A stretch of DNA of 64,000 nucleotides from Erinaceus europaeus (taxonomy: Eukaryota > Chordata > Mammalia > Eulipotyphla > Erinaceidae). The DNA is taken from assembly GCF_950295315.1 (NCBI RefSeq), contig NC_080165.1, positions 6,475,417 to 6,539,416 of the forward strand, written 5' to 3'. Positions 32,978 to 44,092 of this stretch are shown here, in pieces. How positions within the stretch are numbered: position 1 is the stretch's first letter; every line of letters starts with the position of its first letter. The notes beneath the pieces were generated by a model. The model saw only the letters and a program-made list of their open reading frames with translations, did no database searches and was not told the DNA's origin. The position numbers and the translations under genes are program-made.

Positions 32978-33303
32978 ATTTATTTATTTATTTTTGCCTC
33001 CAGGGTTATGGCTGGGGCTTGGTGCCTGCACTATGAATCCACTGCTCCTGGCCTCCAGTTTTCCCCCCTTTTTGTTGCCCTTGTTATTATGGTTATTGTT
33101 ATTGGATAGGACAGAGAGACATGGAGAGAGGAGGGGAAGACAGAGAGGGGGAGAGAAAGACAGACACCTGCAGACCTGCTTCGCCGCTTGTGAAGCGACT
33201 CCCCTGCAGGTGGGGAGCCGGGGACTCGAACCGGGATCCTTATGCCGGTCCTTGTGCTTTTCGCCAGAGCCAGGTACTATAACTGTGCTGCTACTCGGCC
33301 CCC
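32978..33303 (-). repeat. SINE-A, long form
   Basis: Antisense, with TTGCCTCCAGGGTTATGGCT. TSD GAGGTAGAGATTATTT (32962-32977) and AAGGTAGAAGTTATTT (33304-33319), three mismatches. Confidence 0.87.
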
Positions 33304-33670
33304 AAGGTAGAAGTTATTTTTATTCCTAGACTACAAATATGTTCAAACTGAAATGGAGGCACTGAGTCCACTTAAGGAGACAGGTTACTCTGTCAAGACA
33401 GGAATAATAGAAACGGGGGAAGGTGTGGGGACCTGTTAGGGGAGTCAGAGTGGAGGGAGGGGACTGAATCTACAGAGATGGAAAATAAAGACTATATGGG
33501 GTTGTGATATCCAGTGACCAGATAAACCACGTTTTTGGTAGAGGGAACTCAGCGATTATAGACATGAGATGGGGAGCTTGAAAGACAATGAGTCACAACT
33601 GTGTTGCTCATAGTTTTGGGAGATGCTGGAGAAGTGAGTATGATGGAGCTGAGGTGAAAAGTACTTGAAA

Positions 33671-34120
33671 GATGGGCTGGGCGGTGGCACACCTGGTTGA
33701 GGCTCACATATTACCATGCTCAAGGTCCCAGGTTCAAGCCCCCAGTCCCCACCTACAGGGAAAAAGCCTTGCAAGTGCTGAAGCAGGGCTGCTGGTTTCT
33801 CTGTCTCCCTCCCTGTTACCCCTTTCCTTTTTAAAGAAAAAAAAATTTTTTAATCTTTATTTATTGATTTTGAATAGAGACAGAGAGAAATTGTGAGGGG
33901 AGGGGATATAGTGTGGAAGAGAGACAGAGAGACACCTGCAGACCTGCTTCACCACTTTTGAAGCTTTCCCCCTGGAGGTGGGGGCCAGGGACTTGAACCC
34001 AGATCCTCGCGCACTGTAATGTGTGTGCTTAACCTGGTTGCGCCACCGCCTGGCCCCTTATCACCCCCTTCCTTCTGGATTTCTGACGGTCTCTATCGCA
34101 TAAATAGTCAAAGCTAAGGG
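33671..34120. repeat. SINE-B (+) split by an antisense SINE-B
   Basis: The sense SINE-B head and body (33671-33834) stop at CCCCTTTCC. An antisense SINE-B (about 33835-34062) follows, then the sense element's end (CCCCCTTCCTTCTGG...CTATCGCATAAATAG) resumes. The arms can pair as a hairpin. Confidence 0.8.
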
Positions 34121-34772
34121 GAAAAAAAGTATTCAAAGCAAAAAGCCTCTCTGAGTGATCAAGGTGATACAGTTGCAACTAAGGGAAATAGAGAAATGGC
34201 CGGGATGAGAATGAGAGTTTGATTGCTAGATAGTTGCGGATGTCTCTCGTTGAGGGTACTTCATATCATTTGAAAGAAAAGCCAACTGTTTCTCTGGAGT
34301 TCGGGATTAAAAGTTGCCATGCTGTAGAAATAATAGTGGACACTATGAGAGTATTTGAAGCCTGCAGAATTGAACTGGGAGAGAATCTTTGCCAAGCCTG
34401 TACTGATTATAAGTTGTGTGTTCTGGTCTGCATGGCTGCTTATTAATTCTAGACTTACAGTACACTGTTTTGCTGATAATAGCTTTCCCTCCAGATTTAT
34501 TAGTACTGAAAAACACAAGCTTTTTACTGCATTAGTTTTCCATGTTTAGGATCTTACATTTTTAATGATTCCCATCAACATGTTTCTTAGACTTCTATCC
34601 CACCCTGTAGGTGACATTAATTTGCGTTCACATCTGACACAAAGTACATATTTGAGGTGTCAGCAACAACTGTCACTGCTATGTTTTTCAGACCTTTTAA
34701 TTATTATTATTATTCAAAGAAATTCTCTTCACTAGATTTTCTCAGGCTTGAAGAACCAAGCTATTAGTATTT

Positions 34773-34773
<1 letters not shown>

Positions 34774-34812
<39 letters not shown>
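34774..34812 (+). repeat. (GT)n microsatellite
   Basis: About 19 uninterrupted TG units followed by CATGCGTGTGTGC. Confidence 0.95.
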
Positions 34813-34813
<1 letters not shown>

Positions 34814-35062
34814 ATGCGTGTGTGCAAACAAAACCACAGAGGGAAAAATGCATTGCCCAGTGACCTCAGTTTTAAGGGAAGAACAGAGATTTTTGAATTC
34901 AGAGTGTTTTAACTCCAAGTCATGCAATTTATCTGTCCCTAGTGCCTCTCCATTCCTTATATAAGTGAAAGAACTTTGCTATCGGCATGCCAGTTTCAGT
35001 TTGTTGGCATTCGTATGCTCTCATTTATTAACCTGTCTGAATAATAATTTTTTTCTGAACAG

Positions 35063-35180
35063 ATCACAAAGGCCGATCTTGAACAGCGCCATCCTCAGCT
35101 AGATTATGTGTTTACGCTGGCACAGAACTTGAAAAATAAAGCTTCAAGTTCAGATGTAAGAACGGCAATCACAGAAAAAT
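35063..35180 (+). CDS. UTRN: Utrophin rod exon (dystrophin exon 52 equivalent)
   Basis: At 118 bp it matches dystrophin exon 52 in length. It reads [39 protein letters not shown], then one base. This is helix B and the B-C loop of a spectrin repeat; the QRHPQLD motif parallels QRRPQLE of dystrophin. The acceptor is TTTTTTCTGAACAG and the donor AAT|GTAAGT is close to consensus. The leftover T joins TG of the next exon to make Leu. It is almost unchanged from the human peptide as I recall it, consistent with strong constraint. A SINE starts only about 24 bases past the donor. Confidence 0.97.
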
Positions 35181-35203
35181 GTAAGTTAAAAAAATATTTA
35201 CAG

Positions 35204-35560
35204 GGGGCTGGGTGGTCGTGCACCAGTTGAAAGGCACATAGTAGGAAGCACAAGGACCTGTGCCAGGGTCCGGGTTTGAGCCCCTGGCTCCCTATCTACA
35301 GGGGGGTCACTTCACAAATGGTGAAGCGGGTCTGCAGGTGCCTATTTAAAAAAACAACAAAACTGGGCCCAGGAGAGAGCTCACATTGTGAAGAAGGCAC
35401 ATTCTGTCATGTTATGGGAAACAGGCGGGAGCCCAGAGCAGCCCGGGAGCATCTGCACAGGAGAGGCTTCTTGAGTGGCGCGGTTGTGCTGTGGCGTCTC
35501 TATTCTTTTCCTCTCCCTCTTCTTTCTCCTCCCCCTTCTTCTTCTTGAAACTTTTTTATT
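35204..35560 (+). repeat. SINE-B-like element followed by another SINE-type repeat
   Basis: 35204-35365 has a tRNA-like head (GGGGCTGGGTGGTCGTGC, GGTTTGAGCCCC) and a short A-rich end. 35366-35560 (GGCCCAGGAGAGAGCTCACA...GAGTGGCGCGG) is a second, different dispersed repeat. Confidence 0.65.
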
Positions 35561-35862
35561 TTTGGCCTTTTATTTATTTACTGATTTGATAGCACAGAGA
35601 CAAACTGAGAGGGGGAGGGGAGTTAGAGAACCCCCCCCTTCTTCTTTAAACATCTTTGTGGCCTTTGATTTATTATTTGATAGCAGAGACAAACAGAGAG
35701 GGGAAGGGGGGAGATAGAGAAGGAGAGAGACACCTGAAACCTGCTTCACTACTAATGAAACTCCACCCCTCCCCCAGGTGGGGACTAGGAGCTTGAACCT
35801 GGGCCCTTGTGCACTGAAATGTTTGCGCTTAACCAGCTACGCCACCACCCAGCCACAAATGA
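35561..35862 (-). repeat. SINE-B with partial internal duplication
   Basis: The tail and A/G-rich body (GATTTGATAGCACAGAGACAA...GAGAACCCCCCCC) occur twice, at 35561-35637 and about 35650-35730, before a single B box (CTTGAACCTGGGC) and head. The two units have diverged, so the duplication is not recent. Confidence 0.75.
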
Positions 35863-36149
35863 ACAAACATACAAAATAATAATAGGAAAGTTTCTTTTTC
35901 TGAGTTTGCACTCCAGCTAAAAGCACCTGTTAGATCTGTATGGTGTTAAAAAAAAAATCTGTGTGGTGTACAAATGAAGTCTGAATTCCGAAGAATGCCA
36001 TCTAGGATTGGTCTGTACCTATGCTTTCTAGCTCTTTCTCGGCAGCCTTGAGTCCTGCACATAGCTATTTTGTACTACCTGTACACGTAGGATTTGAAAC
36101 AGCCTGACACTTCTTATTCTCCTTACTTGTGTGCACACTATCTTTTTTT

Positions 36150-36280
36150 TTTTTTTTCCTCTTGACTTTCTCCCCAGGTGACATTCTGCTCAGCAGTTAA
36201 AGTATCACCCCCCTTTGGGAAGCCTTCCCCACTCGGCCTTTTCCTCCAGAATTTCCTGGAAGATCTCAGAGTGACATTAA
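36150..36280 (-). mobile_element. Probable LINE-2 relic
   Basis: AGGTGACATTCTGCTCAGCA followed by CACCCCCCTTTGGGAAGCCTTCCC has the spacing of the antisense L2 3' end (GTCACCTCCT...GAAGGCCTTCCCTG), as I remember that consensus. Assignment needs alignment. Confidence 0.45.
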
Positions 36281-36830
36281 TACTCTCTCCCCTTCTCAGA
36301 TGGTGGTCCTTAACCTTTCTTGCTCCGAGGCCTCCCATAATTCACACAGTGTCTCATATAAATGAGCTACTTATACTTAGTAAATATCTGTGACAGAATA
36401 TTAACGGGAAGGTATCTTGTCTAATATTCATGAAGAAAAGAGAAAGAAAGTCAGCTGTCCCGTCCTAGGAAAAGTGTGGTTTAATTTGGAAATAAGTGTG
36501 CTTTTAAGACAGGTTTTTTTTTTTTTTTGCCAGTCATATTATTTTCAGTCTGTATTATCACTATATCTTTTCATAAGTTCCTAAGTACCTGGGAGTAAAC
36601 ATACATATCTTGCTAAGTTTTTCAGTACAGTAGACTTGTAGGAGAATAAATTGCCAAAAATAGATATGATTTTGAAAAATTATACTTTTTAAAGTAGAGA
36701 TAAAATGTCTTTTTTTTTTTTTGCTTCGTGTCAGGCATGGGGAGGGAGAGGAAAGAGGCTCTATCATATCTCTGGCATATGTGACAGGTGTTTTTCATAG
36801 TGTTGTGTAAGTCTGTTCTTGATCTTTTTA

Positions 36831-37108
36831 TTTTATTTATTTTATTTTATTTATATATTTATTTTATTTATTTATTCCCTTTTGTGCCCTTGTTCCTTTA
36901 TTGTTGTAGTTATTATTGTTGTTGGATAGGACAGAGAGAAATGGAGAGAGGAGGGGAAGACAGAGAGGAGGAGAGAAAGACAGACACCTGCAGACCTGCT
37001 TCACCGCCTGTGAAGCGACTCCCCTGCAGGTGGGGAGCCGGGATTCGAACCGGGATCCTTGTGCTTTGAGCCACCTGTGCTTAACCCACTGCGCTACAGC
37101 CCGACTCC
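36831..37108 (-). repeat. SINE-A
   Basis: Antisense SINE-A with exact 18-bp TSD CTGTTCTTGATCTTTTTA at 36813-36830 and 37109-37126, the longest TSD in the window. Confidence 0.95.
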
Positions 37109-37138
37109 CTGTTCTTGATCTTTTTAAAAGCCTTTAAT

Positions 37139-37260
37139 ATTTTGGGCTGGTGATAAGGCCCACCGGGATAGTGCATTGCTTTGCCTCATGTGTGGCTCAG
37201 GTTTGCGTCAGTGCCCAGTGCATTGAAGTGAGCTTTGACAGTATTAAAAGCTGATATTTC
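37139..37260 (+). repeat. Old SINE-type repeat
   Basis: TTGGGCTGGTGATAAGGCCC...GGCTCAGGTTTGCGTC has a weak tRNA-head layout and no A-rich tail. Family unknown. Confidence 0.4.
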
Positions 37261-37677
37261 AGTTCAGGCTCTGCACTATTCTTACATCAATGAAACAAAA
37301 GCCCCCCCCCCCTTGTCTGTCCCCTTAACTACCTGTTAAAAATGAGAAAACAGCAACAATGATGATGAGAAGAGAACAAGAAGAGGAGGACAGGAGAAGG
37401 GAAACATAGAGAAAAAATGAAAGAAAAATAGAAACAATTAAAAAAGGAAAAGACTGACATTTATGATGAGGTTTGGCTGGGTACCTAGCAGTTGAGTTTA
37501 CTCTAGTTTCAGTGTTTCTCATGAACCTGGACATACACAGATAATTCTCGCGGAAAGAGACATGATGTAGTAAGACAGGTGTGAAAGGTACACTGTTGAC
37601 CTATTGCATCTTCTAAAGCGCTCTGTTTAAGGGTGGTAGGTTGCAAAGTGCTTTTAAACTCAGCCAGACATTTTCTT

Positions 37678-37969
37678 TTTTTAAAAATTTTTTTAATATT
37701 TACTTTATTTATTCCCTTTTGTTGCCCTTGTTGTTTTATTGTTGTAGTTATTATTGTTGTTTTCGTTGTTGGATAGGACAGAGAGAAATGAAGAGAAGAG
37801 GGGAAGACAGAGAGGAGGAGAGAAAGACAGACACCTGCAGACCTGCTTCACCACCTGTGAAGCGACTCCCCTGCAGGTGGGGAGCCGGGGTTCGAACCGG
37901 GATCCTTATGCCGGTCCTTGTGCTTTGCGCCACCTGCGCTTAGCCCGCTGCACTACAGCCCGACTCCCG
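37678..37969 (-). repeat. SINE-A
   Basis: Antisense SINE-A with exact TSD AGACATTTTCTT at 37666-37677 and 37970-37981. Confidence 0.93.
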
Positions 37970-38209
37970 AGACATTTTCTTATTTTTCAGTTTACAGTAG
38001 TAAATATTTTTATCTTGAGCTACTTTGGTTCGTGTAAAAGGAAGTTGATTCCAAGACTCCCCAGGAATGGCCCTAGAAATATATATCATTTACACATTAC
38101 AGCAGAGATATATTAAAATTACCATAAAATAGATCTGTTTGCCTCTTTTTTTTTTCCTGGCTAGAAATTTTTTCCCCTTTCTGTTTTAGTATTTTTATCA
38201 CCTTATTTT

Positions 38210-38448
38210 TTTAAAAAAAATATTTATTTATTCTCTTTTGTTGACCTTGTTTGATTGTTGGATAGGACGGAGAGAAATGGAGAGAGGAGGTGAAGACAGA
38301 GAGAGGGAGAGAAAGACAGACACCTGCAGACCTGCTTCACTGCCTGGGAAGCGACTCCCCTGCCGGGGGCTTGAACTGGGATTCTCATGGCCGGTCCCTG
38401 CGCTTTGTGCCACCTGCGCTTAACCCGCTGCGCCACCGCCCGACTCCC
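38210..38448 (-). repeat. SINE-A, slightly shortened
   Basis: Antisense SINE-A with a small deletion of the GTGGGGAGC block (CTCCCCTGCCGGGGGCTTG). It ends 95 bases from the exon 53-eq acceptor. Confidence 0.9.
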
Positions 38449-38543
38449 TCTAGCTAGAATTTTACGGTAAATTTGGTGTTCGATGGTTTCCATGATCTGA
38501 TGGTGACTTAAGGGAATCACATTTTCATATTGCTCCCCTGCAG

Positions 38544-38749
38544 TGGAAAAAGTCAAAAACCGGTGGGATAGCACTGAGCACGGGGTTGAGCTGAGGCAGC
38601 AGCAGCTGGAGGACATGGTTGTTGACAGCCTTCAGTGGGATGACCACAGGGAGGAGGCTGAGGAGCTGCTACGGAAATATGAAGCCCGGCTCTGTGTTCT
38701 TCAGCAAGCCCTACGGGACCCCCTTGTCAAGCAGATATCTGATAACCAG
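38544..38749 (+). CDS. UTRN: Utrophin rod exon (dystrophin exon 53 equivalent)
   Basis: A 206-bp exon that completes a Leu codon and reads [73 protein letters not shown] is the helix-C tryptophan of one spectrin repeat. [14 protein letters not shown] is helix A of the next, aligned to STQWLEAKEEAEQ of dystrophin. The acceptor TGCTCCCCTGCAG is strong; the donor CAG|GTGACA is acceptable. Dystrophin exon 53 is 212 bp, two codons longer. Ends on a codon boundary. No stop or frameshift. The pattern of acidic and basic heptads is typical of the rod, which acts as a long flexible spacer between the actin-binding domain and the dystroglycan-binding C-terminal region. Confidence 0.97.
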
Positions 38750-39432
38750 GTGACACTCGCTTAACTACCTACCCCTGGCGTTCCTGAAGGTGGTGCTTGT
38801 GGTTTTGCTTCGATTGTTCGCTAACTTTAGGACAGTTGTCATGATTCCCCCACCACCCACACCCCTAAATTTTTATAAAACATATTTACATTTATAAAAG
38901 AAATTTGGCTGCAACAGTTTTTGGAAAAAAAAATATTGGTGGTGTAACCATTAGAAATGACACGCCAAGCCCAGTCCAACTGGTGCTTTGGCATTTCCCT
39001 TCTTGTTCTTATTTCTCAGCTTTGAAACTCTTGTTGACTCAGGGCTAAAAAAAAAAAAATGCTTCTTGCTACTTTGTTCCCTTTGTAATTTGAGTCTGTA
39101 GGATGAATGAGCCTGTAAAGGTCAGGTGGGCGGAAGGAATGAACGGACAGATGGTTGAGGAAGCAGAGGACCTTAAAGAGAAGAAGGTCAGGCTCTTCCT
39201 GCCAAGTGCCGTGTCCCGGCTCCCTTTCTTAGATACTTTCCTCTCCTAGGATTACTTGCTTTCAGGTTTCTTTCAAAAGTTTGTCTTAAAACAGACTTTG
39301 CTCTGTGAGCGGTTTTCTGTCTTTTATTTGTGTCTAAAACATGATTAAATCTCTTTGGGGGAATCGTTGTTATTGGTAATGGTAATCGCCGAGTGGCCAA
39401 GTATAAGCATTTATTTTTAAATCACATCTTAG
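38750..39432 (+). other. UTRN: UTRN intron 53-eq
   Basis: At 683 bp this is the shortest complete intron here and the only one in which I see no SINE or LINE. It holds only short A-rich runs (38925-38934, 39047-39059). Confidence 0.93.
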
Positions 39433-39587
39433 ATCCTACTTCAAGAACTGGATCCTAATGATGGTGTCATAATGGCCTTCGACAATGCCCTACAGAAACT
39501 TCTGGAGGAATACAGTAATGATGACACAAGGAATGTGAAAGAAACTACTGAGTACTTCAAAACATCATGGATCAATCTGAAACAAAG
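39433..39587 (+). CDS. UTRN: Utrophin rod exon (dystrophin exon 54 equivalent)
   Basis: At 155 bp it equals dystrophin exon 54 in length. It reads [51 protein letters not shown] and two bases. The SDDTR-type motif (here NDDTRNVKE) matches SADDTRKVH of dystrophin and lies at the helix B-C turn; SWINL is the helix-C tryptophan. The acceptor is CACATCTTAG and the donor AAG|GTACTG is modest. The leftover AG joins C of the next exon to form Ser. The sequence is highly conserved relative to human utrophin as I recall it, with D for G in 'ELDPNDG'. Confidence 0.97.
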
Positions 39588-39814
39588 GTACTGCTAACTC
39601 AGTGCATCTTGCCACACAGAATTTGTGTGCGTTGACTTTCTCCTGGAAGGATGACAGTTTTTTGTCTACTAGAATTTATGTTCCATTTTAGGCTGTGCTG
39701 AGTCAGTATTGTTATGCATATTTATTTGCTATCTACTGGAATTTCTACACTTTTTGTTGATAGCTTTAAACTTTGCCAACGACCACTTTATGACTTCTGA
39801 TTTTCGTATGCCCT

Positions 39815-39975
39815 TTCAAAATATTTTTTATTATGAGAAGCCAAGAATGAAAGATAGAGACCAGAGAAATGCTCAGCTCCAGTGAAAGGCAGTACTAGAG
39901 ATTGAACCTGTGACCTCTGTGGCATATGGGTTCTTTGTTCTAACAGGCTGAGCTATCTTCCCGGATCTTTCATGC
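39815..39975 (-). repeat. Old SINE remnant
   Basis: GAGACCAGAGAAATGCTCAG...GAGATTGAACCTGTGACCTC resembles a decayed antisense tRNA-headed SINE with B-box-like TTGAACC. Confidence 0.45.
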
Positions 39976-40614
39976 CTCTGAATATACTTTCTAACAGTCT
40001 GGTGATCAGCCTGTATTTAGAGAGAGGCATGAAGGTAGGACTGAATCCTTCAAATAGTTAAGATAGTTAAGTAGCCTTAAAATAGTGAAGGCCTTTTGGC
40101 TGGATCATTAAAAGTTGAGGCTCCACAGCTAGACTTCAGAAATGATATATATGTGGAGGATTTCCACTAATTTAATATATTTTGCCAGTGCTCTGTGTAG
40201 TCAGAATATGTAGAACAGTCTAAAAATAGCTCTGTGTTTATAAGAAGGTTTTCTGTCACTTGAATATCTAGCATTTGAGGAACTTTAAATAGTGGTTATA
40301 GCATTCCTTAAGGATTGCATGTGTTTGTCCATCATCAGTGAGAAGTGTTTACTTTGTGCATAATACTGGGCATGCCTGTGTCTAAGTGAAACTAGGGCTT
40401 CACACACATCTTTATAGATTGAAATGCAGTAGAGCTGCCTGAAAGCTAATGTTCTATGTGAACACATGAATGTTATTCTGAATAAGATAATCTTAGAACA
40501 CTTTATGAAACATATCACTGATGACCAAGATAAAACATTTAATAATGGTTTCATGTGAAGGTGTTGGCATTTTATATATTTTCAGATGCTAGGAGTTTGA
40601 CTCTTTAACCCTTT

Positions 40615-41235
40615 TTTAAAATTTTTATTTATTAAAAGGAAACACTGACAAGACCACAGGATAAGAGGGGTACAACTCCACACAATTCTCACCACCAGAG
40701 CTCCGTATCCCATCCCCTCCGCTGATAGCTTTCCTATTCTTTATCCCTCTGGGAGTATGGACCCAGGGTCATTGTGGGATGCAGAAGGTGGAAGGTCTGG
40801 CTTCTGTCATTGCTTCTACACTGAACAGGGGTGTTGACAGGTCGATCCATACTCCCAGCCTGTCTCTCTCTTTCCCTAGTGGGGCAGGGCTCTGGGGAAG
40901 CGGAGTTCCAGGACACAAGGTCGTCTGTCCAGGGAAGTCAGGTTGGCATCATGGTAGCATCTGGAACCTGGTGACTGAAAAACAGTTAAGATGTGAAGCA
41001 GATCAAACTGTTGACTAATTATGAACCTAAAGCCAAGAATATTGCAGATGAATATTTGAGGTGTCTGTTTTGGAAAAAGTTAGTAGGTCTATTTTAAGTA
41101 TGTTTCAAGGGGCCTGTGACTCTACTAGTTTTTGCCTGAGCCTGACATCTGATATACAACTGGACCCAAGTTATTGTCTGGGGGAGATGTCATGGCTGGA
41201 AAAAGGGCTAGAAAGCTGGATCAGGGGAGAGAGCG
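40615..41235 (-). repeat. Repeat X4, long copy
   Basis: Starts AAAATTTTTATTTATTAAAA, then GGATAAGAGGGGTACAACTC, CTCTGGGAGTATGGACCCAG and on to GTTATTGTCTGGGGGAGATG. Collinear with X3. Confidence 0.83.
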
Positions 41236-41405
41236 AAAAGTTTATTTATTTATGAGAGAGGAGTGAGTCGAGATAGGGGCAAAGAGAAAGGGGGAAGGGG
41301 AGGGGACCAGAGGATCATTCTGACATACCCCTTGCAGGGTGTCAGATTCAGAACTTCATGCTTTTATGCCCAGAATGTTATCCACTGAACTATCTCCTGG
41401 GTTTC
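41236..41405 (-). repeat. Old SINE remnant
   Basis: TTTATTTATTTATGAGAGAG, a purine-rich body, and a B-box-poor end GCCCAGAATGTTATCCACTG. It directly abuts X4. Confidence 0.5.
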
Positions 41406-42384
41406 TAAAATTGAATTTTTTAAAAATAATTCATAGAAGAGAAAGATGAAAGTGTTTAAGTATGAATGCACTGCTAGATAGTTCTAGAAGTCTGCAGAGA
41501 GTAAAATGAAGGCACGAAATACACTATCTCAAGTATTTAAAGCAGAATACAGTTACTTTTCTAATATCTGTAGCATTTTTCATACTGTTCCCTTTTTATC
41601 ATAGTCAATTCTCTGGATTAGGCAAGTTCTCAACCCTAAGGCAGGGACGATGGTGAATTAAGTTAGCTTAAAGTCACACACAGCTATAAATTCTGGGATG
41701 TAATATGTAGTATATGTTTACACTGAACAGTTCTATATTGCATACTCAAACATTGGTGAGTCGATTTTAAAAGTCCTCACTACAGGGGGAAAAAAATTAG
41801 CTATGTATGGTGATGAATGATAATTAAATTTAACATGGCAATAATTTCACAGTATGAGAAGATTTCAAATCATTGTGTCATATACCTAAAATGAATGCAG
41901 TGTTAATTTCTATTCTATCTCAATTAAAAATATAGTAGTAACTCTTAAGATAACCCTGAGGCATATTTTTGAAATGTGTTTCCGAAAATCACATCTGTAA
42001 GTCGGCTTCTGTTATAAACAGTGCCAGGACAGTTGGTCACTTAGGAAATTGTGGTCTGCTTTAGTTAGCATCTCCAATTCCTTTTTGTTTTTGCTTTGTG
42101 AATGTTTTAAGGCAGCCTCCAGTAGTAGTGAGATTAGATGGAAGAGGCAATTAAAAATAAATTATATTCCAAGGTGATCTTTCATTTATCATAGCTGAGA
42201 CAACCGCCCTCTTCCAATTTTATGTTAGTTAAAAGTAATTATCCCTATTCTTTTCCCTTTTACTTTTTTTTTTTTTTGCTAATAAGTAAATACATGAAAA
42301 TTTAAGCCTTCTTCAGACACTGGTATTAGTATAGCAGTGAAAATATAACAACTCTGTGGCTTATAGGCTTCTTTGAATGTTTTT

Positions 42385-42890
42385 ATATATTTTCATTATT
42401 GATTTAATATTGATTTACAAAATTATGAAGTCACAGGATTATAATTCCACACATTTCCCACCCCCAGAGTTCTGGAAGCTTCATTAGTTCTCCCAAGGTC
42501 ATAGATTAGGTCTGACTATTATTTCTATATCTATCTATCAATCTATTCATCTATGTTAATTTTTTCTATGATCCTTTCTAAGTCATACCTAGTACTAATA
42601 CTTCTTAATGTACTTACTTTTTTTTTTTTTTTGAGTTCAAGACCCCTCTGAGAATATGGATCCAGGGTCATTGTGGGAGCAGAAGGTGGAAGGTCTGGCT
42701 TCTGTAATTGCTTCCCCGCTGGACATGGGTGTTGGCAGGTGGATCCACACCCCCAGCCTGTCTCTCTCTTTCCCTAGTGGGGCGGGGCTCTGGGGAGGTG
42801 GGGCTCCAGGACACATTGACAGGTCCTCTGACCAGGGAAGTCAGGATGAAATCATAGTAGCATCTGCAACTTGGTGGTTATAGCTTAGTG
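42385..42890 (-). repeat. X-related repeat, then an X fragment
   Basis: 42385-42640 matches the repeat at 18555-18800 (AGTTCTCCCAAGGTCATAGA plus CTAT units). 42641-42890 is the central part of X (GGATCCAGGGTCATTGTGGG to CATCTGCAACTTGGTGG). Confidence 0.75.
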
Positions 42891-43108
42891 AATTTCTGAA
42901 GAAAGTCTTACTGTATTTTGTGGGGTTTTCAGGTCATCTTCCCATAGTTTTGTTGTTGTTTATCAGGAGAGTGCTGGAAAACGGCCCCTACTCCATAGCC
43001 ACACCTCCTGCAGTTCCACAGGCTTGTTTTGTGAATGACAACTGCCCTGCTTCCAGGGATTTTCTCTTTCAAATACAATAGCATTGCAAATTTTTAATTA
43101 CACTTTGG

Positions 43109-43150
43109 TGTGTGTTTGTGCATGTATGTGCGTGTGTGTGTGTGTGTTTG
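43109..43150 (+). repeat. (GT)n imperfect microsatellite
   Basis: Alternating GT with CATGTATGTGCG and TTTG interruptions. Confidence 0.85.
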
Positions 43151-43169
43151 TGTTGCCACAGCTTCATTC

Positions 43170-43385
43170 ATGTGCTTTGGCCCAACGTTTACAGAGAAAG
43201 GGAAACAATGACAGACAGAGAGAGGGAGGCAGACCATATCCCTGCAGTGCCCCTGGTGCTTTTGTCGCCCTGGGTAGTCCTGCGTAGTCCTGCGTAGTCC
43301 TGCGTAGTTCTGTGCCAGAGCTCAAACCCAGGCTGCTCATGTGGCAAGACAGGTGCCTCTCCTAGTGAGATGTCACTCCAGCCCC
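43170..43385 (-). repeat. Old SINE with a decamer array
   Basis: A decayed antisense SINE (AGACAGAGAGAGGGAGGCAG...GAGCTCAAACCCAGGC). It contains about four tandem copies of GTAGTCCTGC at 43272-43308, the last one diverged. Confidence 0.65.
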
Positions 43386-43447
43386 TTAATTATAACATTT
43401 GCTAACTTTGCATGCTTTTATATAAAATTGAATGTTTACGAATTTTT

Positions 43448-43783
43448 TTTCTTTTTCTTTTTTTTTTTTCCCTCCAGGCTTATTGCTGGGCTCAGTGCCT
43501 ACACCATGAATCCACCGCTCCTGGAGGCCATTTTTATCCCCCTATGTTGCCCTTGTTGTTGTAGCCTTGTTGTGGTTATTATTATTGCCATTGTTGATGT
43601 TGTTCGTTGTTGGCTAGGACAGAGAGAAATGGAGAGAGATGGGGAAGACAGAGAGAGGGAGAGAAAAACAGACACCTGCAGACCTGCTTCACCGCCTGTG
43701 AAGCGACTCCCCTGCAGGTGGGGAGCCTGACGCCGGCCCTTGTGCCACCTGCACTTAACCCACTGCGTTACCGCCCAACCCCC
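43448..43783 (-). repeat. SINE-A, long form (left arm of inverted pair)
   Basis: Antisense long-form SINE-A with exact 15-bp TSD TGTTTACGAATTTTT at 43433-43447 and 43784-43798. The head part of its B-box region is deleted (GGGGAGCCTGACGCC). Confidence 0.92.
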
Positions 43784-43803
43784 TGTTTACGAATTTTTAT
43801 TAT

Positions 43804-44092
43804 GGGAAGTTGGGCAGTAGCACAGCGGGTTAAGCGCACGTGCCGCAAAGCATGAGGACCCGCATAAGGATCCCGGTTCGAGCCCGGCTCCCCACCTGCA
43901 GGGGAGTCGCTTCACAGGTGGTGAAGCAGGTCTGCAGGTGTCTGTCTTTCTCTCCCCCTCTGTCTTCCCCTCCTCTCTCCATTTCTCTCTGTCCTATTCA
44001 ACAATGATATCAATAACAACAATAATAACTACAACAATTAATCAACAAGGACAACAAAAGGGAATAAATAAATAAATAAATATTTAAAAAGA
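43804..44092 (+). repeat. SINE-A (right arm of inverted pair)
   Basis: Sense SINE-A whose head faces the head of the preceding antisense copy across 20 bases. Approximate TSD GAATTTTTATT/GAATTTATTCT. Confidence 0.9.

Larger units (their letters stand above)
29382..35062 (+). other. UTRN: UTRN intron 51-eq
   Basis: A 5.7-kb intron, GTGGGT to TCTGAACAG. It contains nested X/LTR/X elements, SINEs and a GT microsatellite. Unique-looking DNA: 32691-32960, 33320-33670 and 34121-34773; the last is open in two frames but shows no splice-bounded coding block. Confidence 0.88.
35181..38543 (+). other. UTRN: UTRN intron 52-eq
   Basis: A 3.36-kb intron, GTAAGT to GCTCCCCTGCAG. Unique-looking DNA lies at 35865-36150, 36300-36800, 37260-37660 and 37985-38200. 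The last SINE ends about 96 bases before the exon. Confidence 0.88.

Noticed and set aside
34234..34549. Open frames in unique intron sequence
   Set aside because: No homology that I recognise, no flanking splice sites in phase with UTRN, and overlapping frames on both strands are equally open, as expected by chance.
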